DNA of 64,000 nt from Arthrobacter sp. PM3 (GCF_003352915.1 NZ_CP022314.1:924360-988359); one strand, 5' to 3'; numbered from the stretch's first letter, positions 33,100-42,865 are shown. The notes: a model not told the origin generated them from the letters alone. A program made the numbers and translations.

Positions 33100-34263
33100 T
33101 CACATGTGCTCGTCGTTGACCCGGATGCGGTTTCCTTGCGCCCACACAGTGTAGAGGTCCGCGAGTATCGCTGAATTAGCTGCCTCCAGCTCCGCGGGAG
33201 CGATTTCGGCGTCCCCTTGCCGCCCGAACAGCACGACTTCGTCTCCCGGCGCAACGTCCGGCAGGTCGGTGACGTCGACAACCATCGAATTCATGGACAC
33301 GACGTCGACTATGGGCGCGCGTTGTCCGCGGACAAGCACGCTTCCCTGCTTGGCCAGTGCCCGCCGGTAGCCGTCGCCGTAGCCTGCTGTCACGGACGCC
33401 AGTCGGGATTCGCGGCCGAGAGTGTGGGTCAGCCCGTAGCCGACCTTCGTCCCGGCGGCATAGCGATTGATGGAAGCGATCCGGGCCTTGAAAGCCAGGC
33501 ACCGCTGGAACTGCGGCGTGGTCAGCCCCGAATCGCCGTAAAGCGCTGCCCCGGCCCGGACCATGTCCAGCCACGAGTGGCCCACATGCAGCGCGGCATA
33601 GGAATTGGCGCAGTGCAGCAGCACCTCCTGCCGGGGAGTTCCGGTCAGCTGAAGCAACCTCAGCGCCTGGCTCTGAAAACGTGAAAGAGCCGCTTCGATA
33701 TGGCTGGTGTCGTCCGTGGGAAAGTGCGTCATGATGCCGGCCAGCTGAAGCCCCGGGTGGTTCACAATCGCCGCCGCCGTTGCCCGCCCCGGCGCGGAGG
33801 AGACGTCGAGGCTGTGCCTGCTGATGCCGGAGGAGTTGATGTCGAGGTGGATGCGCACCGTCTTCCCCGCGCCGGCAGCGATCCTGTGCATCTGCCATGC
33901 GCTCTGCGGGTCGGCTACAAGTTCTTCGATGTCATAGCACATGCCGGCCGCGACTTCCTGCGGCGCGGCCGCCCGCACACGCAGGATCCGGCCCGTATGA
34001 CCGCAGCGGCGTGCGATAGCCGCCTCCTCGTTACTGCCTACCCCGATGAACGGAACGCCCAGGCGAACGAGGGACGGCAGCAGAAGATCCGCCCCATGGC
34101 CGTAGGCATGGGATTTGATCACTGCACACAGCAGCGCCCGGTGATCGAGCATGGACAGGAAATTCCGGACGTTTGACTCGAAAGCGGCAGCGTCAATCTC
34201 CAGCCAGTTCCCGGCGTTCCGGCCCGCACTGCGCAGTTGTTGCATCAAGTCTGGTGAGTTCAT
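33100..34263 (-). CDS. Alanine-racemase-type PLP enzyme
   Basis: 387 residues, fold III PLP racemase. PLP lysine Lys50 in AVIKSHAYGHG and catalytic tyrosine Tyr276 in GTKVGYGLTHT are both present, as are HLDINSSGISRH and VSMNSMVVDV. Alanine racemase is essential for cell wall, but this copy lies in a catabolic operon behind a permease and before an IclR regulator, so a broad or dedicated amino-acid racemase used to bring D-amino acids into a degradation route is as likely as a housekeeping enzyme. I leave the symbol open. Confidence 0.85.
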   Translation of the reverse strand: MNSPDLMQQLRSAGRNAGNWLEIDAAAFESNVRNFLSMLDHRALLCAVIKSHAYGHGADLLLPSLVRLGVPFIGVGSNEEAAIARRCGHTGRILRVRAAAPQEVAAGMCYDIEELVADPQSAWQMHRIAAGAGKTVRIHLDINSSGISRHSLDVSSAPGRATAAAIVNHPGLQLAGIMTHFPTDDTSHIEAALSRFQSQALRLLQLTGTPRQEVLLHCANSYAALHVGHSWLDMVRAGAALYGDSGLTTPQFQRCLAFKARIASINRYAAGTKVGYGLTHTLGRESRLASVTAGYGDGYRRALAKQGSVLVRGQRAPIVDVVSMNSMVVDVTDLPDVAPGDEVVLFGRQGDAEIAPAELEAANSAILADLYTVWAQGNRIRVNDEHM

Positions 34264-34341
34264 GGCCTCTCCATAGGACAGCTTCGCGGCGGGGAAGGAT
34301 GCCCCGCCGCGAAGCTGAGTAGACGATGGCTGATGACGGCG

Positions 34342-35781
34342 TCAGGACGCCTGGTTCGCCCGCGCCGGGCGACCGTACTTGAAATGGAAGAAGGCGTAGC
34401 AGGCGCCAACAAAAGCGACGCCGAAATAGAGGGCCGCCACCTGGTTCGGGTCAAAGGCAATACCGATGAGCGAAATGAGACACAGCGAGAAGGCCAGGAT
34501 CGGCACCAGCGGGAACAGCGGCGCCTTGTAGGGAAGGGCAGAGACATCGCCGCCGTTCCTGACGAAGGACCGCCGGTGGAAGAAGTGCGAGGCAGTGATG
34601 GACATCCAGACCCCGACGACGGCAAACCCCGCCACCGACACGAGAGCCAGGTAGACGGTTTCGGGTGCAACGACACTGCTGATGAGCGACGCCAGGCCGC
34701 CGAGCATGCTGACGGAGAGGGCGATCATGGGGATCCCGCGGCGGGTCAGCTTCTTCAGCACCAGGGGGGCGTGCCCTTCGTCAGCAAGGGAGTAGAGCAT
34801 CCGGGCGCAGGAGAAGAGTCCGCTGTTTCCGGCGGAGAGCAGCGCGGTGATGATGACGAAGTTCATGATGTCGGCGGCAAACGGAATGCCGATGGACGAG
34901 AAGACCGTCACGAACGGACTTTCATCCAGCCCGACCTGCTCGAACGGGATGGTGGCAGCGATGACGGCGATGGCGCCGACGAAGAAGATCAGCAGGCGGA
35001 TGACTGTGCTGCGCATGGCCTTGGGGATGCTGGTGGCGGGGTCGGCAGTCTCGCCTGCTGCCACGCCAATGAGTTCGGAGCCGGAGAAGGCGTAGAACAC
35101 CGCAAGTGCTGTGATGAGGACGCCGGTGAGGCCGTTGGGGAAAAGGCCGCCGGAGGTGTTGAAGTTCTCAAACAGGCTGGGGTGGTTGGCACCGGCACTG
35201 AGTGGGTGGAAGCCGAACAGCGCAGCGCCGCCGAAAACGATGAGGACCACGATTGCGCCGACCTTGACGATGGCAAACCAGAACTCGGATTCACCGAAGA
35301 ACTTCGAGGAAACTGCGTTGAAGCCGAAGAGCACCGAGGCGAAGATGACGCACCAGACCCAGACGTCGACACCGGGGAACCAGCGCTGCATCAGCAGACC
35401 CGAGGCCGTGAACTCCGATCCGATGGCCACGGCCCAGCAGAGCCAGTAGAGCCAGGCCGTGACAAAGCCGGTGGCCGGGCCGATCGACCTCGCAGCGTAG
35501 ATATGGAACGCGCCGGAGACCGGATAGGCGATGGCAAGTTCGCCGAGGCAGGCCATCACCAGGTACACAACAAAGGCACCGATGAGATAGGCGATGACCG
35601 CCCCGAGCGGGCCGGCCTGGGAAATGGTGTAACCGGAGCTAAGGAACAGCCCGGACCCGATCACCCCGCCCATGGCGATCATGATCAGGTGTCGCGCCCC
35701 CATGGACCGCCGGAGTCCGGAATCGGTCGACGGCGGCATCGTGGGCTGTGGTTCAAGCTGAACAGGTGCTGAGGGTTCCAT
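34342..35781 (-). CDS. Amino acid permease (APC superfamily, AAT type)
   Basis: 479 residues with about twelve hydrophobic segments. The N-terminal MGARHLIMIAMGGVIGSGLFLSSGYTISQAGPLGAV is the AAT-family hallmark; also SGAFHIYAARSIGPATGFVTAWLYWLCW and FYAFSGSELIGVAAGETADPATSIPKA. ATG 35781 has GGGAGA 4 bp upstream; earlier starts lack support. Imports an amino acid by proton symport. Context with homoserine dehydrogenase and aspartase suggests homoserine, aspartate-family or a D-amino acid. Confidence 0.92.
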   Translation of the reverse strand: MEPSAPVQLEPQPTMPPSTDSGLRRSMGARHLIMIAMGGVIGSGLFLSSGYTISQAGPLGAVIAYLIGAFVVYLVMACLGELAIAYPVSGAFHIYAARSIGPATGFVTAWLYWLCWAVAIGSEFTASGLLMQRWFPGVDVWVWCVIFASVLFGFNAVSSKFFGESEFWFAIVKVGAIVVLIVFGGAALFGFHPLSAGANHPSLFENFNTSGGLFPNGLTGVLITALAVFYAFSGSELIGVAAGETADPATSIPKAMRSTVIRLLIFFVGAIAVIAATIPFEQVGLDESPFVTVFSSIGIPFAADIMNFVIITALLSAGNSGLFSCARMLYSLADEGHAPLVLKKLTRRGIPMIALSVSMLGGLASLISSVVAPETVYLALVSVAGFAVVGVWMSITASHFFHRRSFVRNGGDVSALPYKAPLFPLVPILAFSLCLISLIGIAFDPNQVAALYFGVAFVGACYAFFHFKYGRPARANQAS

Positions 35782-36081
35782 GGTTTCTCCCAGGTGAGTG
35801 GACAGGTCTGATGCGAAAGGCGCGCACATCGCCCCGCGTCCGGGACGGGCCGCCACCAGCGGTGCGGTGGCGATAGTGATGAAAGTAACACAAAACAGAG
35901 ATTTTGGTCATTAAAAACATTTCATCATGCCTATGTTGCACGTAAGTTACTTCGAAGTGCCGATGGCGAATCGGCAGTCAGATGGTCACTTCGCCCTGTT
36001 TTAAGGTCACAATCACATGCACCGACGGACATGGAATGCGGCGAGCATTGGAGGACAGACGTAACCCACTGAAGGAGCACC
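35782..36081. promoter_or_regulatory. Divergent promoter region with operator-like palindromes
   Basis: 300 bp, locally A+T-rich around 35880-35950, separating the permease operon from the homoserine dehydrogenase operon; no gene is seen in it. It contains overlapping GTAAGTTAC (35942-35950) and ACTTCGAAGT (35949-35958), followed directly by TGCCGAT-N5-ATCGGCA (35958-35976). These are good candidates for binding the IclR or Lrp regulators of the locus. A GAAGGAG site serves the plus-strand start. Confidence 0.6.
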
Positions 36082-37134
36082 ATGACCACCTACGACATTG
36101 CGCTGATCGGCTTCGGCGGCGTCAACCGGACACTGGCCGAACTCATTGCAGCCCGCGGCGAGACGCTTCGTTCCGAGCTGGGCTTCGGCCTGCGGGTCGT
36201 GGCCATCACCGACCTCCGACTCGGCTCACTGGTCCAGCCCGAAGGCATCGACCTCTCCGTCGCCCTCAAACTCGGCGGCGGCAGCGAAACGTTCGCCGCG
36301 CACGGCGGCTCCGCGGACACCAACAATGAGTCAGTCATCCGCAACTGCACCGCCGACATCATCTGCGAGGCCACTTTCACGAATCCCGACGACGGCGAGC
36401 CGGCGGTTTCGCACGTGCGGTGGGCCCTCGAATCCGGCAAGAGCGTCTGCACGACGAACAAGGGCCCGGTTGCCCTTCGCGGTACGGAGCTGACCGCCCT
36501 GGCCGAACGGAACGGCGTGTATTTCGAATTCGAGGGTGCCGTCATGAGCGGCACTCCCGTCATCCGCCTGGCCAAGAAGATGTTCGCAGGGCTGAAGCTG
36601 AATGGTTTCGAAGGCATCCTCAACGGCACCAGCAACTATGTGCTCGGGCGGATGGAAGCCGGACTGGACTTCGCAGCAGCAGTCAGTGAGGCACAGGAAC
36701 TCGGTTACGCCGAGGCCAACCCCGCAGCAGATATCGAGGGGTACGACGTTCAGCTCAAGGTTCTCATCCTCGCCAACGAACTGCTCAACGCAGGCATGGA
36801 ACTCAAGGATGTTCAGCGCCAAGGGATTTCGAGCGTGACGCCGGAAAATATCCGGAAGGCAGCCCTCGAGGGACGCCGCTGGAAGCTCGTCGGCGCGGCA
36901 CGGCGGAACCCGGACGGCTCCGTGACGGCAGGTGTCTCCCCCATGGCGCTTCCCCTCGACCACGGGCTGGCCGGGGTTTCCGGCGCGGCCAACGCCGTGT
37001 CCTTCGAGACCGACCTCCTGGGGGCAGTGACGGTTTCGGGACCGGGAGCAGGCCGCGTGGAGACCGCCTACGCGCTGCTCTCTGACATCATCGCCATGCA
37101 CGCAGCCAGGACGGGAGCAGCTGCAAATGTCTGA
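36082..37134 (+). CDS. Homoserine dehydrogenase, probably catabolic
   Basis: 350 residues. NAD(P)-binding N-terminus [16 protein letters not shown], the substrate domain signature [20 protein letters not shown] and [29 protein letters not shown] with the catalytic Asp/Lys pair. No C-terminal ACT domain, unlike biosynthetic actinobacterial enzymes, so no threonine feedback is expected. It oxidises homoserine to aspartate 4-semialdehyde or the reverse; being first in an operon with aldehyde dehydrogenase and aspartase, the oxidative, catabolic direction is favoured (inference). Overlaps the next gene by 8 bp. Confidence 0.88.
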   Translation: MTTYDIALIGFGGVNRTLAELIAARGETLRSELGFGLRVVAITDLRLGSLVQPEGIDLSVALKLGGGSETFAAHGGSADTNNESVIRNCTADIICEATFTNPDDGEPAVSHVRWALESGKSVCTTNKGPVALRGTELTALAERNGVYFEFEGAVMSGTPVIRLAKKMFAGLKLNGFEGILNGTSNYVLGRMEAGLDFAAAVSEAQELGYAEANPAADIEGYDVQLKVLILANELLNAGMELKDVQRQGISSVTPENIRKAALEGRRWKLVGAARRNPDGSVTAGVSPMALPLDHGLAGVSGAANAVSFETDLLGAVTVSGPGAGRVETAYALLSDIIAMHAARTGAAANV

Positions 37135-38539
37135 AACCACGCTGTGTTCGACAGAAACCGGGCTGCCGCAGTTCCGCGACGTGACGAGCCCGTTCGACGG
37201 CAGAGTGGTCGGCGCGGTTGCGCTGACCGATGCCGCGGGCGGCGCGGCCGTGATCGAAACGGCCCGCATCGGTGCCCGCAAGGCACGGGCGCTGTCCCGC
37301 AACGCCCGCGGAAAGATCCTGGATGGTGCCGCCGCGGCGATCGAGCAGCGCAACGAGGAATTCGCGCAGACCATCGTGTCCGAATCAGGGAAAACGATCC
37401 GCCAGGCACGTAAGGAGGTCCTGCGCGCGGTCAACACGCTGCGCCTCTCCGCCGCCGAAGCCCGCCGGAACGCCGGCGACGTCATTGCCTTTGACTCGTA
37501 CGAGGGCTCGGAGGACCGCACCGGCTGGTACTCGCGCGAGCCCTTGGGCATCATTGCCGCGATCACTCCTTTCAACGACCCCCTCAACCTGGTGGCGCAC
37601 AAGATCGGGCCGGCAATCGCCGGAGGAAACGCCGTGATCCTCAAACCCTCCGCGTTGACTCCCTTGTCAGCCCAGCTGCTCACGGACGCCCTCCTGGGCG
37701 CCGGGCTCCCGCCGGAAGCCCTCACGATTGTCCATGGTGACCGGGAAGTGGCCGAAACGATCATCAGATCCCGGGACGTGCGCATGGTGTCCTTTACCGG
37801 GGGGTTCTCCACGGGTGAGAGTATCGCCCGCACCGCAGGCCTGAAAAAACTGTCCATGGATCTTGGCGGAAACGCGCCCGTCATTGTCCTGGAGGACGCC
37901 GACATCGGCAACGCAGTGGATTCCTGCGTCTCCGGAGCGTTTTGGGCCGCCGGCCAGAATTGTGTGGGCGTACAGCGGGTCCTCGTGGCCGCGCCGGTGT
38001 ACAGCGAGTTCCGCCGTCGCTTTCTTGCGGCAACGGCACGGCTGGTCGCAGGAGATCCGTCCGATGAGCGGACAGACGTCGGGCCCATGATCAGCCCCGC
38101 TGCGTTGCAGGAGCTCCAGTCCAAGCTGGACACGGCCGTGGATGCCGGCGCCCTGGTCCTCGCAGGCAATGTCACGGACGGCAATGTGCTCCGCCCCACC
38201 GTCCTTGAAGCGGTCCCGGCGGACAGCCGGCTGTGGAAGGAGGAGGTTTTCGGACCAGTCGTCATGCTCCGTAAGTTCGACACCTTTGACGAGGCCGTCG
38301 AGGTCGCCAACGAGATCGAGTTCAGTCTTCATGCCGGCATCTTCACCGATTCCCTGGCCAAGGCCATGGACGCAGCGCACCGGCTCGAAGCAGGGGGCGT
38401 CATGATCAACGATTCCTCTGACTACCGGTTCGACGGCATGCCGTTCGGCGGAGCCAAATACGGAAGCATGGGCCGGGAGGGCGTCCACTTCGCCTATGAG
38501 GAAATGACCCAGCCCAAGGTCGTCTGCATTAGGAACTGA
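37127..38539 (+). CDS. Aldehyde dehydrogenase, candidate aspartate-semialdehyde oxidising
   Basis: 470 residues of the NAD(P)-dependent ALDH superfamily, closest in pattern to lactaldehyde/glycolaldehyde/semialdehyde dehydrogenases. Catalytic Cys279 lies in [15 protein letters not shown]-binding [22 protein letters not shown] and FTGGFSTGE. The general base, normally Glu 34 residues before the Cys, is Asp245 (SMDLGGNAP). Operon position between homoserine dehydrogenase and aspartase suggests that it oxidises aspartate 4-semialdehyde to aspartate without phosphate. The 8-bp overlap with the preceding gene indicates coupling. Confidence 0.88.
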   Translation: MSETTLCSTETGLPQFRDVTSPFDGRVVGAVALTDAAGGAAVIETARIGARKARALSRNARGKILDGAAAAIEQRNEEFAQTIVSESGKTIRQARKEVLRAVNTLRLSAAEARRNAGDVIAFDSYEGSEDRTGWYSREPLGIIAAITPFNDPLNLVAHKIGPAIAGGNAVILKPSALTPLSAQLLTDALLGAGLPPEALTIVHGDREVAETIIRSRDVRMVSFTGGFSTGESIARTAGLKKLSMDLGGNAPVIVLEDADIGNAVDSCVSGAFWAAGQNCVGVQRVLVAAPVYSEFRRRFLAATARLVAGDPSDERTDVGPMISPAALQELQSKLDTAVDAGALVLAGNVTDGNVLRPTVLEAVPADSRLWKEEVFGPVVMLRKFDTFDEAVEVANEIEFSLHAGIFTDSLAKAMDAAHRLEAGGVMINDSSDYRFDGMPFGGAKYGSMGREGVHFAYEEMTQPKVVCIRN

Positions 38540-38651
38540 CCGGTCCGGAGGGGCGCGGGCCTCGCGCCTCTCCGGATCCGGGCCGGCACCGAACAGGGCC
38601 CCCACCGCGCCGATGTGCACCCACCCAACCAGACAAAGGATGAAAAAGACC

Positions 38652-40061
38652 ATGACCACCCGCATCGAGACGGATTCGCTCGGCTGCATTCCCGTGCCGG
38701 CCGCAGCCTATTGGGGTGCACACACCGCCCGGGCCCTGGAAAACTTCACCATCAGCGGCATTCCGGTCTCCCGCCACCCGCACCTGGTGCGCGCCCTGGC
38801 GATGATCAAGGATGCCGCTGCGCGGGCCAACTGCGAACTGGGCATCCTGGACCCCCGGGACGCGACGGCGATCCGCGAAGCGTGCCGGGACATCCAGAAT
38901 GGACAGCACCATGACCAGTTCTGCGTCGACGTCATCCAGGGCGGCGCCGGCACGAGCACGAACATGAACGCCAACGAAGTGATCGCGAACCTGGCACTGG
39001 AAAAACTGGGCCACCGCCGCGGGGAATACCAGCACCTGCACCCCATCGATCACGTCAACCGGTGCCAGTCCACCAATGACACCTATCCGACAGCGATCAA
39101 GCTGGCCCTGATTTTCGCAACCGAAGAACTCCACCGTGAACTGGGCAACCTCGCCGCATCAGCCCGCACCAAGGGCGCCGAATTCGCCGGGATTGTGAAA
39201 ATGGGACGGACACAGCTCCAGGATGCAGTCCCGATGACACTTGGGCAGGAGTTCAATGCCTTCGCCGCGACTCTGGAAGAAGACCGTGCCCGGCTCATGG
39301 AATCCACCATGCTGATGCGCGAGTGCAGCCTGGGCGCTACCGCCATCGGGACCGGTATCACCGCCGAAGCCGGCTATCAGCAACTCGTGATTCGAGCGCT
39401 TTCGGAGATTTCCGGCGTCGCGCTCCTGCCCGCCCCGGATCTCATCGAAGCAACGTCCGACGTGGGCGTTTTCATGCACATCTCGGCCATGCTGAAGCGC
39501 ACGGCCATAAAGCTCTCCAAATTCAGCAGCGACCTCCGGCTGCTCTCGAGCGGTCCGCAGAACGGATTCGGGGAGATTGTCCTGCCCCCGCGCCAGGCAG
39601 GCTCGTCAATCATGCCGGGAAAGGTCAACCCTGTGATCCCGGAGGCGGTGAATCAGATTGCCTTCGCTGTCGCCGGAGCTGACACCACGGTGACGATGGC
39701 CGCGGACAACGGCCAGCTCCAGCTCAATGCTTTCGAACCTGTCATCGCCCATGTCCTTCTCCAGAGCATTTCGTGGCTCGAACACGGGGCCCGCATCCTT
39801 CGCCAGTACTGCCTGGAAGGCATTGAAGCGAACACCGGCCATCTCGCCCGCCAAACGGCAGCCTCGGTGGGCCTTGCCACGGCGCTGATACCCGCTATCG
39901 GGTATGGCGCCGCGTCAGCGGTGGCACGGGAAGCCCTTCAGGACGGATCGACCATTCTCGACGTCGTTACCGGCAGGAAGCTTTTGGACCGGGACGAGGC
40001 CCGGTCACTGCTCGAATCCGCCGTTGCACCCGCCGGCACGGCAGGGGTGTCCGGAGCCTGA
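38652..40061 (+). CDS. aspA: Aspartate ammonia-lyase
   Basis: 469 residues, fumarase/aspartase superfamily. The catalytic loop is GSSIMPGKVNPVIPEAVNQIAF; other family stretches are DVIQGGAGTSTNMNANEVIANLAL and HVNRCQSTNDTYPTAIKL. It splits L-aspartate to fumarate and ammonia. ATG 38652 is favoured over the in-frame ATG 38640, whose ribosome site would overlap it. 112 bp after the aldehyde dehydrogenase; the product fumarate enters the TCA cycle, closing the proposed homoserine route. Ends 5 bp from the convergent Lrp gene. Confidence 0.94.
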   Translation: MTTRIETDSLGCIPVPAAAYWGAHTARALENFTISGIPVSRHPHLVRALAMIKDAAARANCELGILDPRDATAIREACRDIQNGQHHDQFCVDVIQGGAGTSTNMNANEVIANLALEKLGHRRGEYQHLHPIDHVNRCQSTNDTYPTAIKLALIFATEELHRELGNLAASARTKGAEFAGIVKMGRTQLQDAVPMTLGQEFNAFAATLEEDRARLMESTMLMRECSLGATAIGTGITAEAGYQQLVIRALSEISGVALLPAPDLIEATSDVGVFMHISAMLKRTAIKLSKFSSDLRLLSSGPQNGFGEIVLPPRQAGSSIMPGKVNPVIPEAVNQIAFAVAGADTTVTMAADNGQLQLNAFEPVIAHVLLQSISWLEHGARILRQYCLEGIEANTGHLARQTAASVGLATALIPAIGYGAASAVAREALQDGSTILDVVTGRKLLDRDEARSLLESAVAPAGTAGVSGA

Positions 40062-40066
40062 CCCAC

Positions 40067-40525
40067 TCACTCACTGACCCGGGCGCCTCCGGCGCCCCGC
40101 TTGATGAAACTGGAAAGCGTCATGGCCGTCACGGTGTCCGCTACGCCGGGAATGGCGGCGATCTGTTCCCAAATCTCCTGCACCCGTTCCAGCGACCGGG
40201 CCTCCACCCTCACCAGCAGGTCGAAATCACCGCTGACAACATCACATAGAACCACTTCCGGGATCGACTGCAGGACGGCGATGACATCCGATCCCCGCAC
40301 CCGGTCCTTCCGGTAGACCATCAGGAATGCCGATACCAGGCCCTGGCCCGGCGGTCCGGAAACAATCGTGTACCCCTGGATATAACCCTGCCGTTCCATC
40401 CGTTCTATCCGCTGGCGCACGGCATTTCTTGAAAGGAGGACCTTCGTCGCCAGCTCCGCATGGCTCATGCGGGCGTTTTTCGTGAGCTCCGCAAGAATCC
40501 TCTGGTCTATCTGATCAAGATTCAC
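40067..40525 (-). CDS. Lrp/AsnC-family transcriptional regulator
   Basis: 152 residues. N-terminal HTH LDQIDQRILAELTKNARMSHAELATKVLLSRNAVRQRIERMERQGYIQGY and C-terminal RAM ligand domain (VVLCDVVSGDFDLLVRVEA). Start is GTG at 40525. It faces aspA tail-to-tail and is divergent from the HAD gene; such proteins commonly sense the amino acid whose degradation they control, so it is a candidate regulator of the adjoining operon. Confidence 0.92.
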   Translation of the reverse strand: MNLDQIDQRILAELTKNARMSHAELATKVLLSRNAVRQRIERMERQGYIQGYTIVSGPPGQGLVSAFLMVYRKDRVRGSDVIAVLQSIPEVVLCDVVSGDFDLLVRVEARSLERVQEIWEQIAAIPGVADTVTAMTLSSFIKRGAGGARVSE

Positions 40526-40608
40526 CCGATCGACGCCTACCCTTCACCGCAATATCCCCGGGGACAACCGGAACCGAACGAACTCAAGACCGAAAGCCCT
40601 CCAAAAAG

Positions 40609-41310
40609 ATGACACTTCCGCACCAGACCTGGCCCCCTGCCACCGGTATCACCTGCGTCCTGTTCGACATGGACGGAACGCTGCTGGATTCAGCACCCGG
40701 CGTTACGGCAAGTGCAGCCCATGCCCTGGAAACCGTAGGAGCGCCGGTTCCCGCGATGGACAAACTGCGCCGTTTCGTGGGGCCGCCGATGATCCAGTCT
40801 TTCAGAACAGTGTCACAGCTGGACGAAAAGACCGCCCAAAGGGCCCTCCAACATTACCGCAAAGCCTACGCGGATCATGGCGCTGAGCTGTCCATCCCAT
40901 ATGACGGCATCCTGCACCTCTTGCAACACCTCCGTTCGGCCGGCATCCCTCTGGGGGTAGCCACGTCCAAGGTGGAAGACCAGGCAATCAGGCTCGCACG
41001 ACGGTTTGGAATTGAAGGCCACTTCGTCAACGTGTGCGGGGCATCGGACAGTGAGGGAAGAGCGAGCAAGTCAGATGTCATCGCCGAACTGCTGCTGCGC
41101 CTCCAGTCCCGCGGCGTGGACATCACCAGTCCCGCGATGGTCGGAGACAGAAGCTTCGATGTGGAGGGAGCAGCCGAACACGGCATCCCCACCATATTCG
41201 CGCTCTGGGGGTACGGCGATGCCGGGGAAGCATCTCAGGCCGCCGCAGTCGCCGCTTCCCCGACCGCCCTGCTGCCGCTGATCCTGAACAACAGCCGCCG
41301 CTCAGCGTAG
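40609..41310 (+). CDS. HAD-family phosphatase (phosphoglycolate-phosphatase-like)
   Basis: 233 residues. HAD motif I is LFDMDGTLLDSAPG with Asp20 and Asp22, motif II GVATSKVED, motif IV MVGDRSFDVEGAAEHG. The helical cap (C1 type) fits Gph/beta-phosphoglucomutase-like enzymes. Substrate unknown; with no operon partner on its strand except the distant transporter, it may be an independent small-phosphate phosphatase. Only a weak ribosome site is seen. Confidence 0.88.
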   Translation: MTLPHQTWPPATGITCVLFDMDGTLLDSAPGVTASAAHALETVGAPVPAMDKLRRFVGPPMIQSFRTVSQLDEKTAQRALQHYRKAYADHGAELSIPYDGILHLLQHLRSAGIPLGVATSKVEDQAIRLARRFGIEGHFVNVCGASDSEGRASKSDVIAELLLRLQSRGVDITSPAMVGDRSFDVEGAAEHGIPTIFALWGYGDAGEASQAAAVAASPTALLPLILNNSRRSA

Positions 41311-41412
41311 CTATCCCCCCACAGTCCGTCCCGGCGCGCACGGTCCGCAGCCGTGTGCGTGCCCGCGTCCCGTGCGCGCCGCCGCATGACCCAAAATGTT
41401 CTCTTTTGCCAC

Positions 41413-41440
41413 TTGACGTTCTTTATTGTGCGATTATGAT
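41413..41440 (+). promoter_or_regulatory. Promoter of the galactoside operon
   Basis: TTGACG (41413-41418), 16 bp, TATGAT (41435-41440): a strong sigma-A-type promoter about 54 bp before the binding-protein start. Confidence 0.75.
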
Positions 41441-41451
41441 TGCTTGTTATG
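41434..41451. promoter_or_regulatory. Direct TTATG repeats, possible DeoR operator
   Basis: TTATG occurs at 41434 and 41447, 13 bp apart, across the -10 box and start region of the galactoside promoter. DeoR/GlpR-type repressors often bind short direct repeats; a DeoR regulator is encoded in this operon. Confidence 0.4.
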
Positions 41452-41493
41452 TGAGCTGCTTCACGTCGTCCGCGTTATTTCAAAGGAGAAATT

Positions 41494-42810
41494 ATGACCA
41501 TGCACGAAGACGCACCGCTGCCGGGTTCGCGCCAAGGCGGGTGGGACCGACGGACTCTGCTGAAGACCTTCGGCGCCGGAGCGGTCGCCATGGCTGGAAT
41601 ACCCTGGCTCACGGCGTGCACGGGCGGCAGCGCACCCGCCAGCAGCGGCGCCAACACGGCCACCTTCGGCTCCGGTTCCTCGGACGAGGTCCCCAAGGCC
41701 GCCTATAAGGCCGTAACGGACGCTTTTGAGAAGAAGTCCGGCATCAAGGTCACCACCAATGTGGTGGCGCACAACGACTTCCAGAATAAGATCAACACCT
41801 ACCTCCAGGGCAGCCCGGACGATTCGTTCACCTGGTTCGCTGGCTACCGCATGCAGTACTACGCCGGCAAGGGACTGCTCGCCCCGATCGATGACGTCTG
41901 GGAAAAGATCGGCGGAAACTTCTCGGACGCCCTGAAGAAGGCCTCGACGGGCGCCGACGGCAAAATGTACCTGGTCCCGAACTACAACTACCCCTGGGGC
42001 TTCTTCTACCGGAAGAGCCTGTGGGCGGAAAAGGGCTACCAGGTCCCCACCACCTTCGATGAGCTGAAGACCCTCGCCACCAAGATGAAGGCCGACGGCC
42101 TGATCCCGATTGAGTTCGCGGACAAGGACGGCTGGCCCGCCATGGGCACCTTCGACTACCTGAACATGCGCCTGAACGGCTACCAGTTCCACATGGACCT
42201 CACCGCCCACAAGGAAAGCTGGGACCAGAAGAAGGTCAGCGATGTCTTTGACACCTGGAAGGCGCTGCTGCCGTTCCAGAACCCGAACGCCCTCGGCATG
42301 ACCTGGCAGGACGCGGCAAAGAACCTGGCCGACAAGAAGTCCGGCATGTACCTGCTCGGATCCTTCCTCACCCAGCAGTACACGGACAAGGCCATCGCCG
42401 ACGACATCGATTTCTTCCCGTTCCCCGAAATCGCGGTGGAGGGCCGGGACTCCATCGAGGCGCCCATCGACGGCCTCCTGCTGTCCAAGAAGGGCGGCCA
42501 GAACCAGGCCGCCAGGGACTTCGTGGCCTACGTCGGCACCCCGGAGGGCCAGGATGTGTACGCCTCGGTGGACTCCTCCAACATCGCCACGGCCAAGGGC
42601 GCCGACACCTCGAAGTTCACCCCGCTCAACAAGAAACTCGCTGAAGCCATCGGCAGCGCCAAGAACATCAGCCAGTTCTTTGACCGCGATGCCCTGCCCG
42701 CCATGGCGAACAATGTCATGATCCCCGCCCTGCAGACTTTCATCAAAGACGGCACGGTCGATGTGAAAAACCTGGAAGCCCAGGCCAAGTCCCTGTACGC
42801 CGCCCAGTAG
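41494..42810 (+). CDS. Extracellular sugar-binding lipoprotein (family 1), galactoside transporter
   Basis: 438 residues. N-terminal twin-arginine-like signal WDRRTLLKTFGAGAVAMAGIPWLTAC with the lipobox cysteine, so it is probably Tat-exported and lipid-anchored. Mature part is the maltose-binding-protein type (NVVAHNDFQNKINTYLQGSPDDSFTWFAGYRMQYYAGKGLL). Captures oligosaccharides for the two permeases that follow; no ATPase is encoded here, so a shared MsiK-type ATPase elsewhere is likely. GGAG before the ATG. Confidence 0.92.
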   Translation: MTMHEDAPLPGSRQGGWDRRTLLKTFGAGAVAMAGIPWLTACTGGSAPASSGANTATFGSGSSDEVPKAAYKAVTDAFEKKSGIKVTTNVVAHNDFQNKINTYLQGSPDDSFTWFAGYRMQYYAGKGLLAPIDDVWEKIGGNFSDALKKASTGADGKMYLVPNYNYPWGFFYRKSLWAEKGYQVPTTFDELKTLATKMKADGLIPIEFADKDGWPAMGTFDYLNMRLNGYQFHMDLTAHKESWDQKKVSDVFDTWKALLPFQNPNALGMTWQDAAKNLADKKSGMYLLGSFLTQQYTDKAIADDIDFFPFPEIAVEGRDSIEAPIDGLLLSKKGGQNQAARDFVAYVGTPEGQDVYASVDSSNIATAKGADTSKFTPLNKKLAEAIGSAKNISQFFDRDALPAMANNVMIPALQTFIKDGTVDVKNLEAQAKSLYAAQ

Positions 42811-42865
42811 CGGCCCGCCCATCCCGCAGCAATACCCGCAGCATTTCCCACAGCAAGGAATCTCC

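Noticed and set aside
34333..35772. 479-codon plus-strand frame
   Set aside because: Highly charged low-complexity translation opposite a twelve-helix permease; a mirror of membrane codons.
36331..38310. 659-codon minus-strand frame
   Set aside because: Antisense to homoserine and aldehyde dehydrogenase genes, which have their family signatures and ribosome sites.
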